This document shows, in pieces, positions 1-8,560 of a stretch of 64,000 nucleotides of DNA (positions are counted from its first letter, which is position 1; each line of letters opens with the position of its first letter). The translations under genes were made by a program, and so were the position numbers. The notes beneath the pieces were generated by a model that had not been told where the DNA came from, made no database searches, and saw nothing but the letters and a program-made list of their open reading frames with translations. The DNA comes from Paenibacillus rhizovicinus (GTDB lineage: Bacteria; Bacillota; Bacilli; Paenibacillales; Paenibacillaceae): positions 5,117,501-5,181,500 of the forward strand of contig NZ_CP048286.1 in assembly GCF_010365285.1 (NCBI RefSeq), in the 5' to 3' direction.

Positions 1-390
1 CTTTACGTGTACGGGGGACATCCCTTTATGCAAAAGGAAAAGGTGTCGATCGAGGAGATCAGCTTCCAGCCGCTCGTCTTCTTCGAATGCGGATCGCTCG
101 ACTGGATGCGGGTGCACCGGGTGTTCGACAGCCTGGATCATCAGCCGAACATCGAGTATCTCGTCGATAACTCCGAATCGGCGAAGAAGCTCGTATTGGA
201 GCGGGCCGGCATCTGCTTCCTGCCTGGGCTGTGCGTGGAGCAGGAGGTGCGGGCGAACCGGTTGTTCCCGATCGAGTTCGACGAGCTGGACGGCATTACG
301 CTGCAGACGAACCTGATTTCCCGCAATGGCGAGCATGCGATGTTCGCGGATTCGCTAATGGAAATCGGCCAGGCGCTGTTCGGCCAGTAA
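1..390 (+). CDS. LysR-family regulator, C-terminal part (5' end outside window)
   Basis: The reading frame is open from the first base to a TAA, giving 129 codons with no start in the window. The sequence fits the second half of a LysR effector-binding domain: a hydrophobic stretch with G-I-C-F-L-P-G-L near residue 70, then EV and a short C-terminal helix. The DNA-binding helix-turn-helix would lie upstream. It lies just before, and on the same strand as, an amino-acid importer and monooxygenase operon. In B. subtilis the equivalent ytm operon is headed by the LysR gene ytmI, so it may be the local activator; that role is inference. Confidence 0.72.
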   Translation, partial: LYVYGGHPFMQKEKVSIEEISFQPLVFFECGSLDWMRVHRVFDSLDHQPNIEYLVDNSESAKKLVLERAGICFLPGLCVEQEVRANRLFPIEFDELDGITLQTNLISRNGEHAMFADSLMEIGQALFGQ

Positions 391-543
391 CGCTCGCTAA
401 CGGACGCTGCCCGCCGGCACTGCGCGCAGTCGGCATACGCATCCCTGCCTCTGCTTTTCCATATTCCATCGACCATTATCCCGTTCCGATTCACAGATAG
501 ACTCCCTCCATGGACATATAGAAAATCTCTATCGATAAATGGA

Positions 544-573
544 TTGACTGCTGCGGACCTGGGATGGTAAATT
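544..573 (+). promoter_or_regulatory. Candidate sigma-A promoter of the importer/monooxygenase operon
   Basis: TTGACT at 544-549 and TAAATT at 568-573 are separated by 18 bases, and a TG at 565-566 makes an extended -10. It lies in the 330-base gap between the regulator and the first operon gene; I see no gene in this gap. Confidence 0.5.
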
Positions 574-584
574 AAGTTCAATTC

Positions 585-609
585 AATTCCGATTAAAACG
601 ATTGGAATT
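585..609 (+). promoter_or_regulatory. Inverted repeat, candidate operator
   Basis: AATTCCGAT (585-593) and ATTGGAATT (601-609) form an 8-of-9 inverted repeat with a 7-base spacer, just downstream of the proposed start of transcription. GGAATT-containing sites are typical of the cysteine regulator CymR in Bacillus, which would suit the predicted function, but that assignment is inference. Confidence 0.35.
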
Positions 610-720
610 ATAAAGTTAATAATAATCGGCGATCTACCATTCCTGTGGAGGTCCATACGAGACCTTTGCTTTTCAGGTGAAGGCAGCTATTTCAAACACA
701 CAGTGGAGGTAGATGGGGTT

Positions 721-1599
721 ATGAACAAGACAATGATCGGTACGGCAGGCTTGGCTTTGGTGGCAATAACGGTAGTGACGACGGGATGCGGAACGAAGAA
801 CGACAACAAGAACGCAAGCGCGAACGCATCCGGCAATCAGGCATCGAACGACACGCAAACCGCGAGCGGCGGTAACAACGCAGCGGACGTGAAGAAAATC
901 ATCGTCGGCACGGGCACGCAGTTTCCGAAAGTATGCTTCCTGGACGAGAACGGCAAGCTGACGGGCTTCGACGTCGAGCTGGTCAAGGAGATCGACAAGC
1001 GTCTCCCGGGTTACGAATTCGAGTTCCAAACGATGGATTTCTCCAATTTGCTGCTGAGCCTGGAAACGAAGAAAATCGATTTCGTGGCCCATGAGATGGA
1101 GCAGAATCCGGAACGGGCGGAGAAATACCTGTTCAACAAGGAAGCGTACGCGCACTGGAAAACGAAGATCATCGTACCGGCTGACAGCAAAGAAACATTC
1201 AAATCGTTGGATGATCTGAAAGGCAAGAAGGTGCTGACGAGCGCGACGAGCGCCGAGGCGACGCTGCTGGAAAACTATAACAAGACGCATGATAATGCGA
1301 TTAAGATCGTCTATACGAACGGCGCTGCTAACGATACCGTCAATCAGTTGACGACAGGACGCGTGGCTGCAACGCTCGGGGCCGACTTCACGCTGGGTCT
1401 GATCGATCCGCAAAAAAAATTGCAAGTGGTCGGCGATACGCTTGAGGAAGCCGACGTGCAATTCGTATTCCGCAAAAACGATCCGGACGGCCAGAAGCTG
1501 GCCGATGCCGTGGACGGCGCGATCAAAGAACTCAAATCGGACGGCACGCTTAGCAAGCTGAGCGTTCAATGGCTCGGAGCCGACTACACCCAACAATAA
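721..1599 (+). CDS. Amino-acid/cystine ABC transporter substrate-binding lipoprotein
   Basis: A 292-residue extracytoplasmic solute-binding protein that would hand a polar amino acid, cystine or modified cysteine to the permeases that follow. The N-terminus has a short charged start, a hydrophobic core and a lipobox ending T-T-G-C with Cys23, so it should be a lipid-anchored protein. A Thr/Asn/Ser/Gly-rich linker follows, then the family-3 binding fold, with the motif GFDVELVKEI near residue 82. The start is ATG 721, with GGAGGT ten bases upstream; an in-frame GTG at 703 overlaps that ribosome site and is unlikely. It is first in an operon with two permeases and an ATPase. Confidence 0.9.
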   Translation: MNKTMIGTAGLALVAITVVTTGCGTKNDNKNASANASGNQASNDTQTASGGNNAADVKKIIVGTGTQFPKVCFLDENGKLTGFDVELVKEIDKRLPGYEFEFQTMDFSNLLLSLETKKIDFVAHEMEQNPERAEKYLFNKEAYAHWKTKIIVPADSKETFKSLDDLKGKKVLTSATSAEATLLENYNKTHDNAIKIVYTNGAANDTVNQLTTGRVAATLGADFTLGLIDPQKKLQVVGDTLEEADVQFVFRKNDPDGQKLADAVDGAIKELKSDGTLSKLSVQWLGADYTQQ

Positions 1600-1620
1600 A
1601 GCTGAAGGAGGGAAAAGAAG

Positions 1621-2409
1621 ATGGGCGCGAAGTTCGACATCAGCTATGTCTTCACGTTTTTCCCTAAGCTGTTAAGTACGCTGCAAACGACGTTGCTCAT
1701 CGCAGGGGGGGCGCTGCTGGCCGGTCTGATCTTCGGCTTCATCGCGGCGCTCCCGCGCCTCTACAAGGTTCCGGTGCTGCAGCGGCTGTCTCAACTCTAT
1801 GCTTCCTTCTTCCGGGGTACGCCGATTCTGATTCAGCTCTTCTTGTTCTACTACGGGCTGCCCGAAGTATTGAAGCTGATCGGCATCGACATCAGCCGTG
1901 CTCCCGTATTGCTGTTCGTCATTGTTACTTACGGGCTTCATACCGGCGCTTACGTGTCGGAGACGATTCGTTCGGCCGTCGCGTCCGTCGATCGCGGGCA
2001 GGTGGAAGCCGCCTATTCCGTCGGCATGTCCGGTTACCAGGCCTTCACGCGCATCGTGATGCCGCAGGCGCTGGCGATCGCGGTGCCGGTTCTCTCGAAT
2101 GTCATCCTGGCGCTGCTGAAGGACACGTCGCTTGCGTTCTCGCTCGGCGTGATGGAGATGACGGGCAAGACGTCGTCGCTGGCGACGCTGACGAATCATT
2201 TCGTCGAAAGTTATATTTCCTTGGCGCTGATCTATCTCGTTATCAGCATCGTGCTGGAACGGCTGCTGCTGGTTCTCGAAAAGCGGCTGCTGCGTCACGA
2301 GAAGCGCGCCGTCGAGTCGTTTCCGGTCTATCGGCGCGAGCGGTTTCGCCGGATCAAACAGTTTTTCACCCGCGAGAGGAACGTTCGGTTTAGAGAGGAG
2401 GCGAGGTAA
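1621..2409 (+). CDS. Amino-acid ABC transporter permease 1
   Basis: A 262-residue inner-membrane permease of the His/Glu/Gln/cystine type. It has an N-terminal membrane helix pair, the family motif S-F-F-R-G-T-P near residue 60, and the cytoplasmic coupling loop E-A-A-Y-S-V-G-M-S around residue 137 that contacts the ATPase. A C-terminal basic tail of about 40 residues is longer than usual. AAGGAGGG lies upstream of ATG 1621. It is translated together with the next permease, whose ATG directly abuts this stop. By order and type it corresponds to TcyL/TcyM-like permeases; the substrate cannot be read from sequence alone. Confidence 0.9.
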   Translation: MGAKFDISYVFTFFPKLLSTLQTTLLIAGGALLAGLIFGFIAALPRLYKVPVLQRLSQLYASFFRGTPILIQLFLFYYGLPEVLKLIGIDISRAPVLLFVIVTYGLHTGAYVSETIRSAVASVDRGQVEAAYSVGMSGYQAFTRIVMPQALAIAVPVLSNVILALLKDTSLAFSLGVMEMTGKTSSLATLTNHFVESYISLALIYLVISIVLERLLLVLEKRLLRHEKRAVESFPVYRRERFRRIKQFFTRERNVRFREEAR

Positions 2410-3120
2410 ATGAAGCTGGATCCATCGTTCATCTGGGAAGCCTTCGTCAAGCTGCTGCCGGTGATTCCGACCAGTCTGCTCATTACGGCGGTATCGGTGC
2501 TTTGCGGCTTCATCATCGGAACGGCGGTTGCGTTCATCCGCATCTATAAAGTGCCGTTCCTGCATCCCATCGCCTCCGCGTACGTCACGTTCATCCGGGG
2601 CACGCCGATGCTGACGCATCTGCTGATTATCTATTTCGGACTGCCGATGCTCATCGACGGCTTGAGCGAACAGTTGGGCTTCGGCTTCCGCTCGGCGTCC
2701 ATTCCTTATATCTATTTCGCTTTTCTGGCGTTCTCGCTGACGGCGGGCGGCTATATGTCGGAGGTTGTGCGTTCCGGTCTGCTTACCGTGAATCGCGGGC
2801 AGATCGAAGCCGCTTACTCCGTCGGCATGACGACGCCGCAGGCGATTCGGCGCATCGTCTTCCCGCAAGCTTTCGCAGCGAGCATTCCGAATTTAGCGAA
2901 TGCGGTCATCGGCATGCTGCATGCGTCGACGCTGGCTTTCACCGTGTCGGTCGTGGAGATTTTCGCCAAGGCTCAGATCGTCGCTTCGACGAACTGGAAG
3001 TTTTTCGAGGCTTATCTGGCCGCCGCCGTTATTTTCTGGGGGCTCACCGTGCTCATCGAACGCGTCGCCGTCATCCTGGAGAAACGAATCAATCTGTACA
3101 ATCGAGGTGGGGTCGCATGA
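2410..3120 (+). CDS. Amino-acid ABC transporter permease 2
   Basis: A 236-residue membrane permease homologous to the preceding one (T-F-I-R-G-T-P near residue 61; E-A-A-Y-S-V-G-M-T coupling loop near residue 136). The pair would form a heterodimeric channel. ATG 2410 follows the previous stop with no gap, and a GAGGAGG site sits inside the end of the upstream gene. Its TGA overlaps the ATG of the ATPase gene (ATGA), so production of the three subunits is probably coupled. Confidence 0.9.
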   Translation: MKLDPSFIWEAFVKLLPVIPTSLLITAVSVLCGFIIGTAVAFIRIYKVPFLHPIASAYVTFIRGTPMLTHLLIIYFGLPMLIDGLSEQLGFGFRSASIPYIYFAFLAFSLTAGGYMSEVVRSGLLTVNRGQIEAAYSVGMTTPQAIRRIVFPQAFAASIPNLANAVIGMLHASTLAFTVSVVEIFAKAQIVASTNWKFFEAYLAAAVIFWGLTVLIERVAVILEKRINLYNRGGVA

Positions 3121-3869
3121 TTAAGTTGACGGGGATTACGAAATCGTTCGGGAAACAGCAAGTGCTGCAAGGCATCGACCTTAAAGTGGAGAAAGGCGAG
3201 GTCGTCGTCATTCTGGGCCCGAGCGGCTCTGGCAAAACGACGCTGCTGCGCTGCATCAACTACTTGGAGCGTCCGAACGAAGGACGGATCGCGATCGGCG
3301 ACTTCGAACTCGACTGCGCCCATGCCGGCAAGAAGGACATTCACGCGCTGCGCGGCAAATCGGCGATGGTGTTCCAGCACTATAACTTATTCAAGCACAA
3401 GACGGTGCTTGAAAACGTGATGGAAGGGCTCGTCATCGTGCAGAAAATGCCCAAGGAGACGGCGCGCCGCAGAAGCATCGAAGTGCTGGAGAAGGTCGGA
3501 CTCGGCGAGAAGCTGGACGCTTATCCAAGCATGCTCTCGGGCGGACAGCAGCAGCGCGTCGGCATTGCCCGGGCGCTGGCGTTGAACCCGGAAGTCATCC
3601 TGTTCGACGAACCTACGTCGGCGCTCGATCCCGAGCTGGTCGGCGAGGTGCTGTCGGTTATCCGCCGGATTGCCAAGGAAGGCATCACGATGATCGTCGT
3701 CACGCACGAGATGGGCTTTGCCCGCGACGTGGCGAATCACGTGGTGTTCATGGACGGCGGCGTCATCGTCGAAGAAGGCGCGCCGAAGGAGATTTTCAAC
3801 AAGCCGCAGGAAGAGCGGACGAAGCAATTCTTCAAACGGATCATGCCGGAGCCGGCCTATTCCATCTAA
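3117..3869 (+). CDS. Amino-acid ABC transporter ATP-binding protein
   Basis: A 250-residue ATPase that powers the importer. Visible motifs are Walker A (G-P-S-G-S-G-K-T, residues 34-41), the Q-loop in VFQHYNLF, the signature L-S-G-G-Q-Q-Q-R near residue 140, Walker B with [11 protein letters not shown] near 162-172, and the switch histidine in VVTHEMGFA. It matches polar amino-acid transporters (GlnQ/TcyN/YxeO group), which are close to 245-255 residues. Its ATG overlaps the TGA of permease 2. Confidence 0.93.
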   Translation: MIKLTGITKSFGKQQVLQGIDLKVEKGEVVVILGPSGSGKTTLLRCINYLERPNEGRIAIGDFELDCAHAGKKDIHALRGKSAMVFQHYNLFKHKTVLENVMEGLVIVQKMPKETARRRSIEVLEKVGLGEKLDAYPSMLSGGQQQRVGIARALALNPEVILFDEPTSALDPELVGEVLSVIRRIAKEGITMIVVTHEMGFARDVANHVVFMDGGVIVEEGAPKEIFNKPQEERTKQFFKRIMPEPAYSI

Positions 3870-3900
3870 CCTATCTAACGATCATCAGGAGGGGAAAGCA

Positions 3901-4929
3901 ATGGGAATTATACTTAGCATTTTGGATCAAACGCCGATATTTCCGGGAGAAACGGCGGTGGAAGCTTTTCAGCACACGGTGACGCTGGCGCAGCGGGCGG
4001 AGGCGCTCGGTTACAGACGGTTGTGGGTGTCGGAGCATCACGATTCCTCGTTTATCGGCGGCTCCTCTCCGGAAGTGCTCATCTCGCATCTGCTTGCCAA
4101 GACCGAACGCATTACGATCGGCTCGGGCGGCATCATGCTGCAGCATTATAGTCCCTACAAGGTCGCCGAGAATTTCAACGTGCTGGCGTCCCTCGCCCCT
4201 GGCCGCGTTGATCTCGGCATCGGACGCGCTCCTGGCGGGCTGCCGCGCTCGACGCAGGCGCTCCAGCGCGGAATCGAAAATCCGCCGACGTTGACGGAGA
4301 AGATCGTGGAGCTGGAGAAGTTCATCCACGATAAGCTGGAGGACGATCATCCGCTCGCAGGGCTGAAAGCATCCCCTTCGCCGGAAACGGCGCCTGAGCT
4401 GTACGTGCTCGGAACGAGCGTCGGAAGCGCCGAAATCGCGGCGTCGCTCGGTCTGCCGTACGTGTTCTCGCAGTTCATCAACGGCGATGAAGAAGTGGCG
4501 CTGGCGGCATTCGCGGCCTATCGGACACAGTTCAACGCCGAGAGCGGCCGTCAGCCGCAGGCCATCTTCGCCTTGTCAGCCGTCGTTGCGGACAGCGACG
4601 AGGAAGCCGCAGCATTGGCCGGCAATCATAAGCAAGTGAAGATTCATCTGGAAAGCGGACGGACGCTGACCGTCGGCACGGTCGAGCAGGCGGAGGAATA
4701 CGGCAAGCAGTCCAACGAGAAGTATCGCATCGAGGTGAAGGAACCCGAGGTGACGAAGGGCTCGAAGGAGACGGTGCGCGCCAAGCTGCTTGATCTGCAG
4801 CGTAAATACGGTGTGGAAGAGTTCATCATTACGACGAACGTCCCGAACTTCGAGAAGCGGCTTCGCTCGTTCGAGCTGCTGCAGGAGGCGGTTGCCGAGG
4901 CGGCTCTGTCGGAAGTTTCGTCGGCTTAG
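3901..4929 (+). CDS. LLM-class flavin-dependent monooxygenase, YtmO-like
   Basis: A 342-residue bacterial-luciferase-like oxidoreductase. The N-terminus (S-I-L-D-Q-T-P) and the motif W-V-S-E-H-H near residue 46 are typical of the MsnO8/YtmO branch; GIGRAPGG lies near residue 104. The family uses reduced flavin and oxygen, and in Bacillus homologous genes sit in operons for modified-cysteine use. Start: ATG 3901, eight bases after AGGAGGGG; a longer in-frame extension upstream lies within the ATPase gene and is rejected. It is 31 bases after the ATPase stop and clearly in the operon. Confidence 0.85.
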   Translation: MGIILSILDQTPIFPGETAVEAFQHTVTLAQRAEALGYRRLWVSEHHDSSFIGGSSPEVLISHLLAKTERITIGSGGIMLQHYSPYKVAENFNVLASLAPGRVDLGIGRAPGGLPRSTQALQRGIENPPTLTEKIVELEKFIHDKLEDDHPLAGLKASPSPETAPELYVLGTSVGSAEIAASLGLPYVFSQFINGDEEVALAAFAAYRTQFNAESGRQPQAIFALSAVVADSDEEAAALAGNHKQVKIHLESGRTLTVGTVEQAEEYGKQSNEKYRIEVKEPEVTKGSKETVRAKLLDLQRKYGVEEFIITTNVPNFEKRLRSFELLQEAVAEAALSEVSSA

Positions 4930-5028
4930 GCGGGATTGATATAGACTAGACAAGATAGATCGGATAAGAGGAGATGGCCCAGGCGTCGTTGAAAGCTCGG
5001 GCGGTCTTGATTAGCAGGAGGGATTCAC

Positions 5029-6219
5029 TTGGTTGAACGGTTGGAAGGAAACGGCAGGGCCGGCGCGGAGAGTCGGGATGAGGAACAACTACAGAAGCAG
5101 TTGGTCGCCATTCGCCGCCAGCTGCACCGGAACCCGGAACTGTCGCAGGAGGAATTCGAGACGACGGCATCGATTCGCCGCTGGCTGGAAGAAGCGGACA
5201 TTCGAGTCATCGATTACGGGCTGCGGACGGGACTCGTCGCCGAAATCGGCGGCTTGCTGCCGGGCCCGGTCGTCGCGGTCCGCGCGGATATCGACGCGCT
5301 GCCGATTCAGGAAGAGACGGGCTTGCCGTTCGCGTCCCAGGTGCCTGGCCGGATGCATGCGTGCGGGCATGATTTTCATACGGCTGCCATCGTCGGCACG
5401 GCGCTGCTCCTGAAGGCGCGCGAGCGGGAGCTTCGGGGGACAGTCCGGTTCCTGTTCCAGCCGGCGGAGGAGAAGGCCAAAGGCGCGCAGCAATTGATTG
5501 CCGCCGGCGCGTTGGAAGGCGTAAAAGCCGTCTTCGGCATGCATAACAAGCCGGATCTGCCCGTAGGCACGGTCGGCATCAAGGAAGGTCCGCTCATGGC
5601 GGCGGCTGACGGGTTCGTCGTTGAAGTCGCGGGGCTGGGCTCGCATGCCGCGGTGCCCGAAGCGGGCATCGATCCCATCGTCGCCGCGGCGCATATGATC
5701 ACCGCGCTGCAGACGATCGTGAGCCGCAACGTCGGTCCGCTGCAAAGCGCGGTCATCAGCGTCACGAAGCTGAACAGCGGTACCGCTTGGAACGTGATTT
5801 CCGACAAGGCGGTGCTCGACGGCACGATTCGTACGTTCGATGAAGGGGTCCGTGAAATTGTGCTGCGACGGTTTCAGGAAGTTATCGAGGGAGTGGCGGC
5901 GGCTTTCGGGACGACGGCGAACGTTCGCTGGATTCAAGGACCGCCGCCCGTGACGAACGCCGCTTCGCTCGTGCCGCTTGCGCTTCAAGCGGCAGCAGAT
6001 GCGGGGCTGCAGGCGATTACGCCGACGCCTTCTCCAGCCGGCGAGGACTTTGCTTTCTATCAGCGCGAGGTGCCGGGACTGTTCGTGTTCATGGGGACGT
6101 CCGGACCACGGGAATGGCATCATCCCGCATTCGATATCGATGAGGCCGCACTGCTGCCGAGCGCGTCGTTTTTCGCTCGTTTGGCCGAATCGGCGCTGCT
6201 GGGCCTTGCGTCCGAGTAA
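5029..6219 (+). CDS. M20-family amidohydrolase (N-acyl amino acid deacylase)
   Basis: A 396-residue metallo-amidohydrolase of the HipO/AmaA group. Metal-binding motifs are visible: A-C-G-H-D near residue 110, Q-P-A-E-E near 144, G-M-H-N near 169, and a final H-H-P-A-F-D-I-D-E near 364. Such enzymes remove acyl groups from amino acids; in the B. subtilis snd operons a homologue deacetylates N-acetyl-S-(2-succino)cysteine. The start is TTG 5029 with AGGAGGG six bases upstream. It is about 100 bases after the monooxygenase, same strand. Substrate is inferred from neighbours only. Confidence 0.88.
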   Translation: MVERLEGNGRAGAESRDEEQLQKQLVAIRRQLHRNPELSQEEFETTASIRRWLEEADIRVIDYGLRTGLVAEIGGLLPGPVVAVRADIDALPIQEETGLPFASQVPGRMHACGHDFHTAAIVGTALLLKARERELRGTVRFLFQPAEEKAKGAQQLIAAGALEGVKAVFGMHNKPDLPVGTVGIKEGPLMAAADGFVVEVAGLGSHAAVPEAGIDPIVAAAHMITALQTIVSRNVGPLQSAVISVTKLNSGTAWNVISDKAVLDGTIRTFDEGVREIVLRRFQEVIEGVAAAFGTTANVRWIQGPPPVTNAASLVPLALQAAADAGLQAITPTPSPAGEDFAFYQREVPGLFVFMGTSGPREWHHPAFDIDEAALLPSASFFARLAESALLGLASE

Positions 6220-6398
6220 GAGCTGAACCAGAGACCAGCACCAGCATCTGCATAGCTCCCGTATCAGCCCCAGCCCCAGTATCAGCACAGAGCCAGGATA
6301 AAGTGATCGTGGTTGATCCAAACAAGCTTTATATAAGCTCTCATTGTAAAATCCGGCGCGGGTTCGGCCCGCAGCACGCAAAACGGAGGGACTACCCT

Positions 6399-6884
6399 AT
6401 GACTGTACATGCCAATCCCATTGAAACGCTGCTGTCCGATTATTCCACGCTTCATCAGCAGCTGAAGCAGAAGATCGCGAGCTTGAACGAGGATCAATTG
6501 ACATGGAAGGCGGCGCCCGGCACGTGGAGCGTGACGGAGGTATTGTCGCATCTGACGGACCATGCGATCGTCGTCGGTTTCCGGATTCGCGAAATTCTGG
6601 CGGGATCCGCCGCGAAGCTTCCGGCTTTCAACCAGAACGCATGGGTGGATTCGTCGCTCGCCAACGAAGGCTCCGCACAGGATATTCTTGCTTTCTACGA
6701 GTCGTATTTGACCTATAATCTGCTCTTGCTGAAACGCCTTGCGCCGGAAGCATGGGAGAAAACAGGCGTGAATTTCAAAGATGAAACCGTGTCGCTGCGC
6801 GACGTCGTCCAGGGCTTCGTCAAGCATGTGCATCATCATATTGCTCAAATCGAACGCATTACGTCTGCTTACGCCGTTGCCTGA
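6399..6884 (+). CDS. DinB/YfiT-like four-helix metalloprotein
   Basis: A 161-residue DinB-superfamily protein. The conserved W-S-V-x-E-V-L-x-H-L motif near residues 42-51 and the H-V-H-H-H-I-A-Q-I near 143 provide the usual metal-binding histidines. Some members (BstA/YfiT) are bacillithiol S-transferases, a role that would suit a thiol-metabolism operon, but it is not shown by sequence. ATG 6399 is eight bases after GGAGGG; a 32-residue upstream extension has no ribosome site and is not used. It sits between the M20 gene and the second monooxygenase. Confidence 0.8.
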   Translation: MTVHANPIETLLSDYSTLHQQLKQKIASLNEDQLTWKAAPGTWSVTEVLSHLTDHAIVVGFRIREILAGSAAKLPAFNQNAWVDSSLANEGSAQDILAFYESYLTYNLLLLKRLAPEAWEKTGVNFKDETVSLRDVVQGFVKHVHHHIAQIERITSAYAVA

Positions 6885-6935
6885 ACGGGCATCGAATGCT
6901 CGAATTTCAAGCTTCACCCATTAGGAGGAATAATC

Positions 6936-8267
6936 ATGAGCAAACCTCGCAAACAATTGAAACTCGGTGCCATGCTGCACGGCGTTGGCGGCAATCCCGC
7001 CCTGTGGCGTCACCCGGAAATCAAGTCGGACGCCAGCGTAAACTTCGAATTGTACAAAAGCTGGGTGCAGAAGGCGGAAGCGGGCAAGATGGACTTGGTA
7101 TTCGTCGCGGACGGCTTATACATCAACGAGAAATCGATTCCGCATTTCCAAAACCGCTTCGAGCCGATCTCGATCTTGAGCGCGCTCGCCGCGATCAGCA
7201 CGAACATCGGTCTCGTCGGCACGCTGTCGACTTCCTATAGCGAACCGTTCACGGTCGCTCGCCAGTTCGGCTCGCTCGACGTGCTGAGCGGGGGGCGCGC
7301 AGGCTGGAATGTCGTGACTTCCCCGCTTGAAGGATCGGCGCTGAACTACAGCAAGAAGGAGCATCCGGAGCATGATCTCCGCTATCGGATCGCGACGGAA
7401 TATCTGGAAGTGACGCGCGGGCTGTGGGATTCCTGGGAGGATGACGCGTTCGTGCGAGATAAAGCATCCGGCGTGTTTTTCGATCCGGAGAAGGTGCATG
7501 CGCTGAACCACGAAGGCGAGTTCTTCTCGGTCAAAGGGCCGCTGAACATCGCGCGTTCCAAGCAGGGACGGCCGGTGATCTTCCAAGCGGGTGCGTCCGA
7601 GGTCGGCAAGAATTACGCGGCGAAAGAAGCCGATGCGATTTTTGCCGGGCACGAGAATATCGAAGATGCAATCGCGTTCTATGACGACATCAAGGCGCGC
7701 GCGGCGTCCTTCGGCCGATCCGCGGACGAAGTGCTCATCTTCCCGGGCATCGGACCGATCGTCGGCGCAACGGATGAAGAGGCGGAGCGCAAGTATCAGG
7801 AAGTGGCCAATCTCATTACGATCGAGACGGCGCTCAATTACTTGGGCCGGTTCTTCGAGCATCACGATTTCTCCCAGTATCCGCTCGACGAGCCGTTCCC
7901 GGAGATCGGCGATCTCGGCCGCAACAGTTTCCAGAGCGGCACGGACAAGATCAAGCGCGACGCGAAAGAGCGCAATTTGACGCTTCGCCAGGTCGCTCTC
8001 CAATCAGTGACGCCGCGAAGCCGGTTCATCGGGACGCCGGAGAAGGTGGCCGATCAAATCGAGGAATGGTTCGTACGCGGCGCCGTGGACGGCTTCATGA
8101 TTGCCGAAGCCGTGCCGAACGGGCTGACGGATTTCGTAGACCTCGTCGTGCCGATTCTCCAGGAGCGCGGCCTGTTCCGGACCGAGTACGAAAGCGATAC
8201 GCTTCGCGGCAACCTCGGCCTGGCTATTCCGGCTAACCGGTATGCGAAAGAGAAGGCATCGATTTAA
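6936..8267 (+). CDS. LLM-class monooxygenase of the NtaA/SnaA/DszA type, YtnJ-like
   Basis: A 443-residue flavin-dependent monooxygenase, the usual length for the NtaA/SnaA/DszA/YxeK/YtnJ family. Hallmarks are the N-terminal [13 protein letters not shown]-x-G-W-N-V-V-T-S near residue 120, the R-Y-x-x-A-x-E-Y-L-E segment, and [11 protein letters not shown] near residue 212. B. subtilis relatives oxidise sulfur-linked side chains of S-(2-succino)cysteine-type compounds. AGGAGG precedes ATG 6936. It is the last gene of the operon, with a terminator 44 bases downstream. Confidence 0.88.
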   Translation: MSKPRKQLKLGAMLHGVGGNPALWRHPEIKSDASVNFELYKSWVQKAEAGKMDLVFVADGLYINEKSIPHFQNRFEPISILSALAAISTNIGLVGTLSTSYSEPFTVARQFGSLDVLSGGRAGWNVVTSPLEGSALNYSKKEHPEHDLRYRIATEYLEVTRGLWDSWEDDAFVRDKASGVFFDPEKVHALNHEGEFFSVKGPLNIARSKQGRPVIFQAGASEVGKNYAAKEADAIFAGHENIEDAIAFYDDIKARAASFGRSADEVLIFPGIGPIVGATDEEAERKYQEVANLITIETALNYLGRFFEHHDFSQYPLDEPFPEIGDLGRNSFQSGTDKIKRDAKERNLTLRQVALQSVTPRSRFIGTPEKVADQIEEWFVRGAVDGFMIAEAVPNGLTDFVDLVVPILQERGLFRTEYESDTLRGNLGLAIPANRYAKEKASI

Positions 8268-8310
8268 GCAGCGTGGAGCACTGATTAGAATAGCGTTACA
8301 CCCGTGTAAT

Positions 8311-8360
8311 AAGAGACAGTTCCCGAAGGTCGAGCGACCTGAAGGAGCGGTCTCTTTTTT
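8311..8360 (+). terminator. Rho-independent terminator of the importer/monooxygenase operon
   Basis: AGAGAC (8312-8317) pairs with GTCTCT (8350-8355), enclosing an inner AGGTCG/CGACCT stem, followed by a run of T to 8360. Confidence 0.85.
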
Positions 8361-8560
8361 GGCGTATGGCGTCATGGCGTCGGCTCGTTTTTCAGCCATC
8401 CTTCAGCCATCCTTCTCTTTCAGGGTGCGCTCAGTTTTGGTTCAGATACGGGGACTATGATAACGATGCGGCTGTCACTCATAGGTTCGAATCATTTGGA
8501 TCACATTAGGAAGGAAATGTCCGCGGCCTGTGTTTCACGGGGGAAGGGGCTGTTCAACAG

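Noticed and set aside
703-720. Earlier GTG start for the substrate-binding protein
   Set aside because: It overlaps the GGAGGT ribosome site and would put charged residues before a normal lipoprotein signal that begins at ATG 721.
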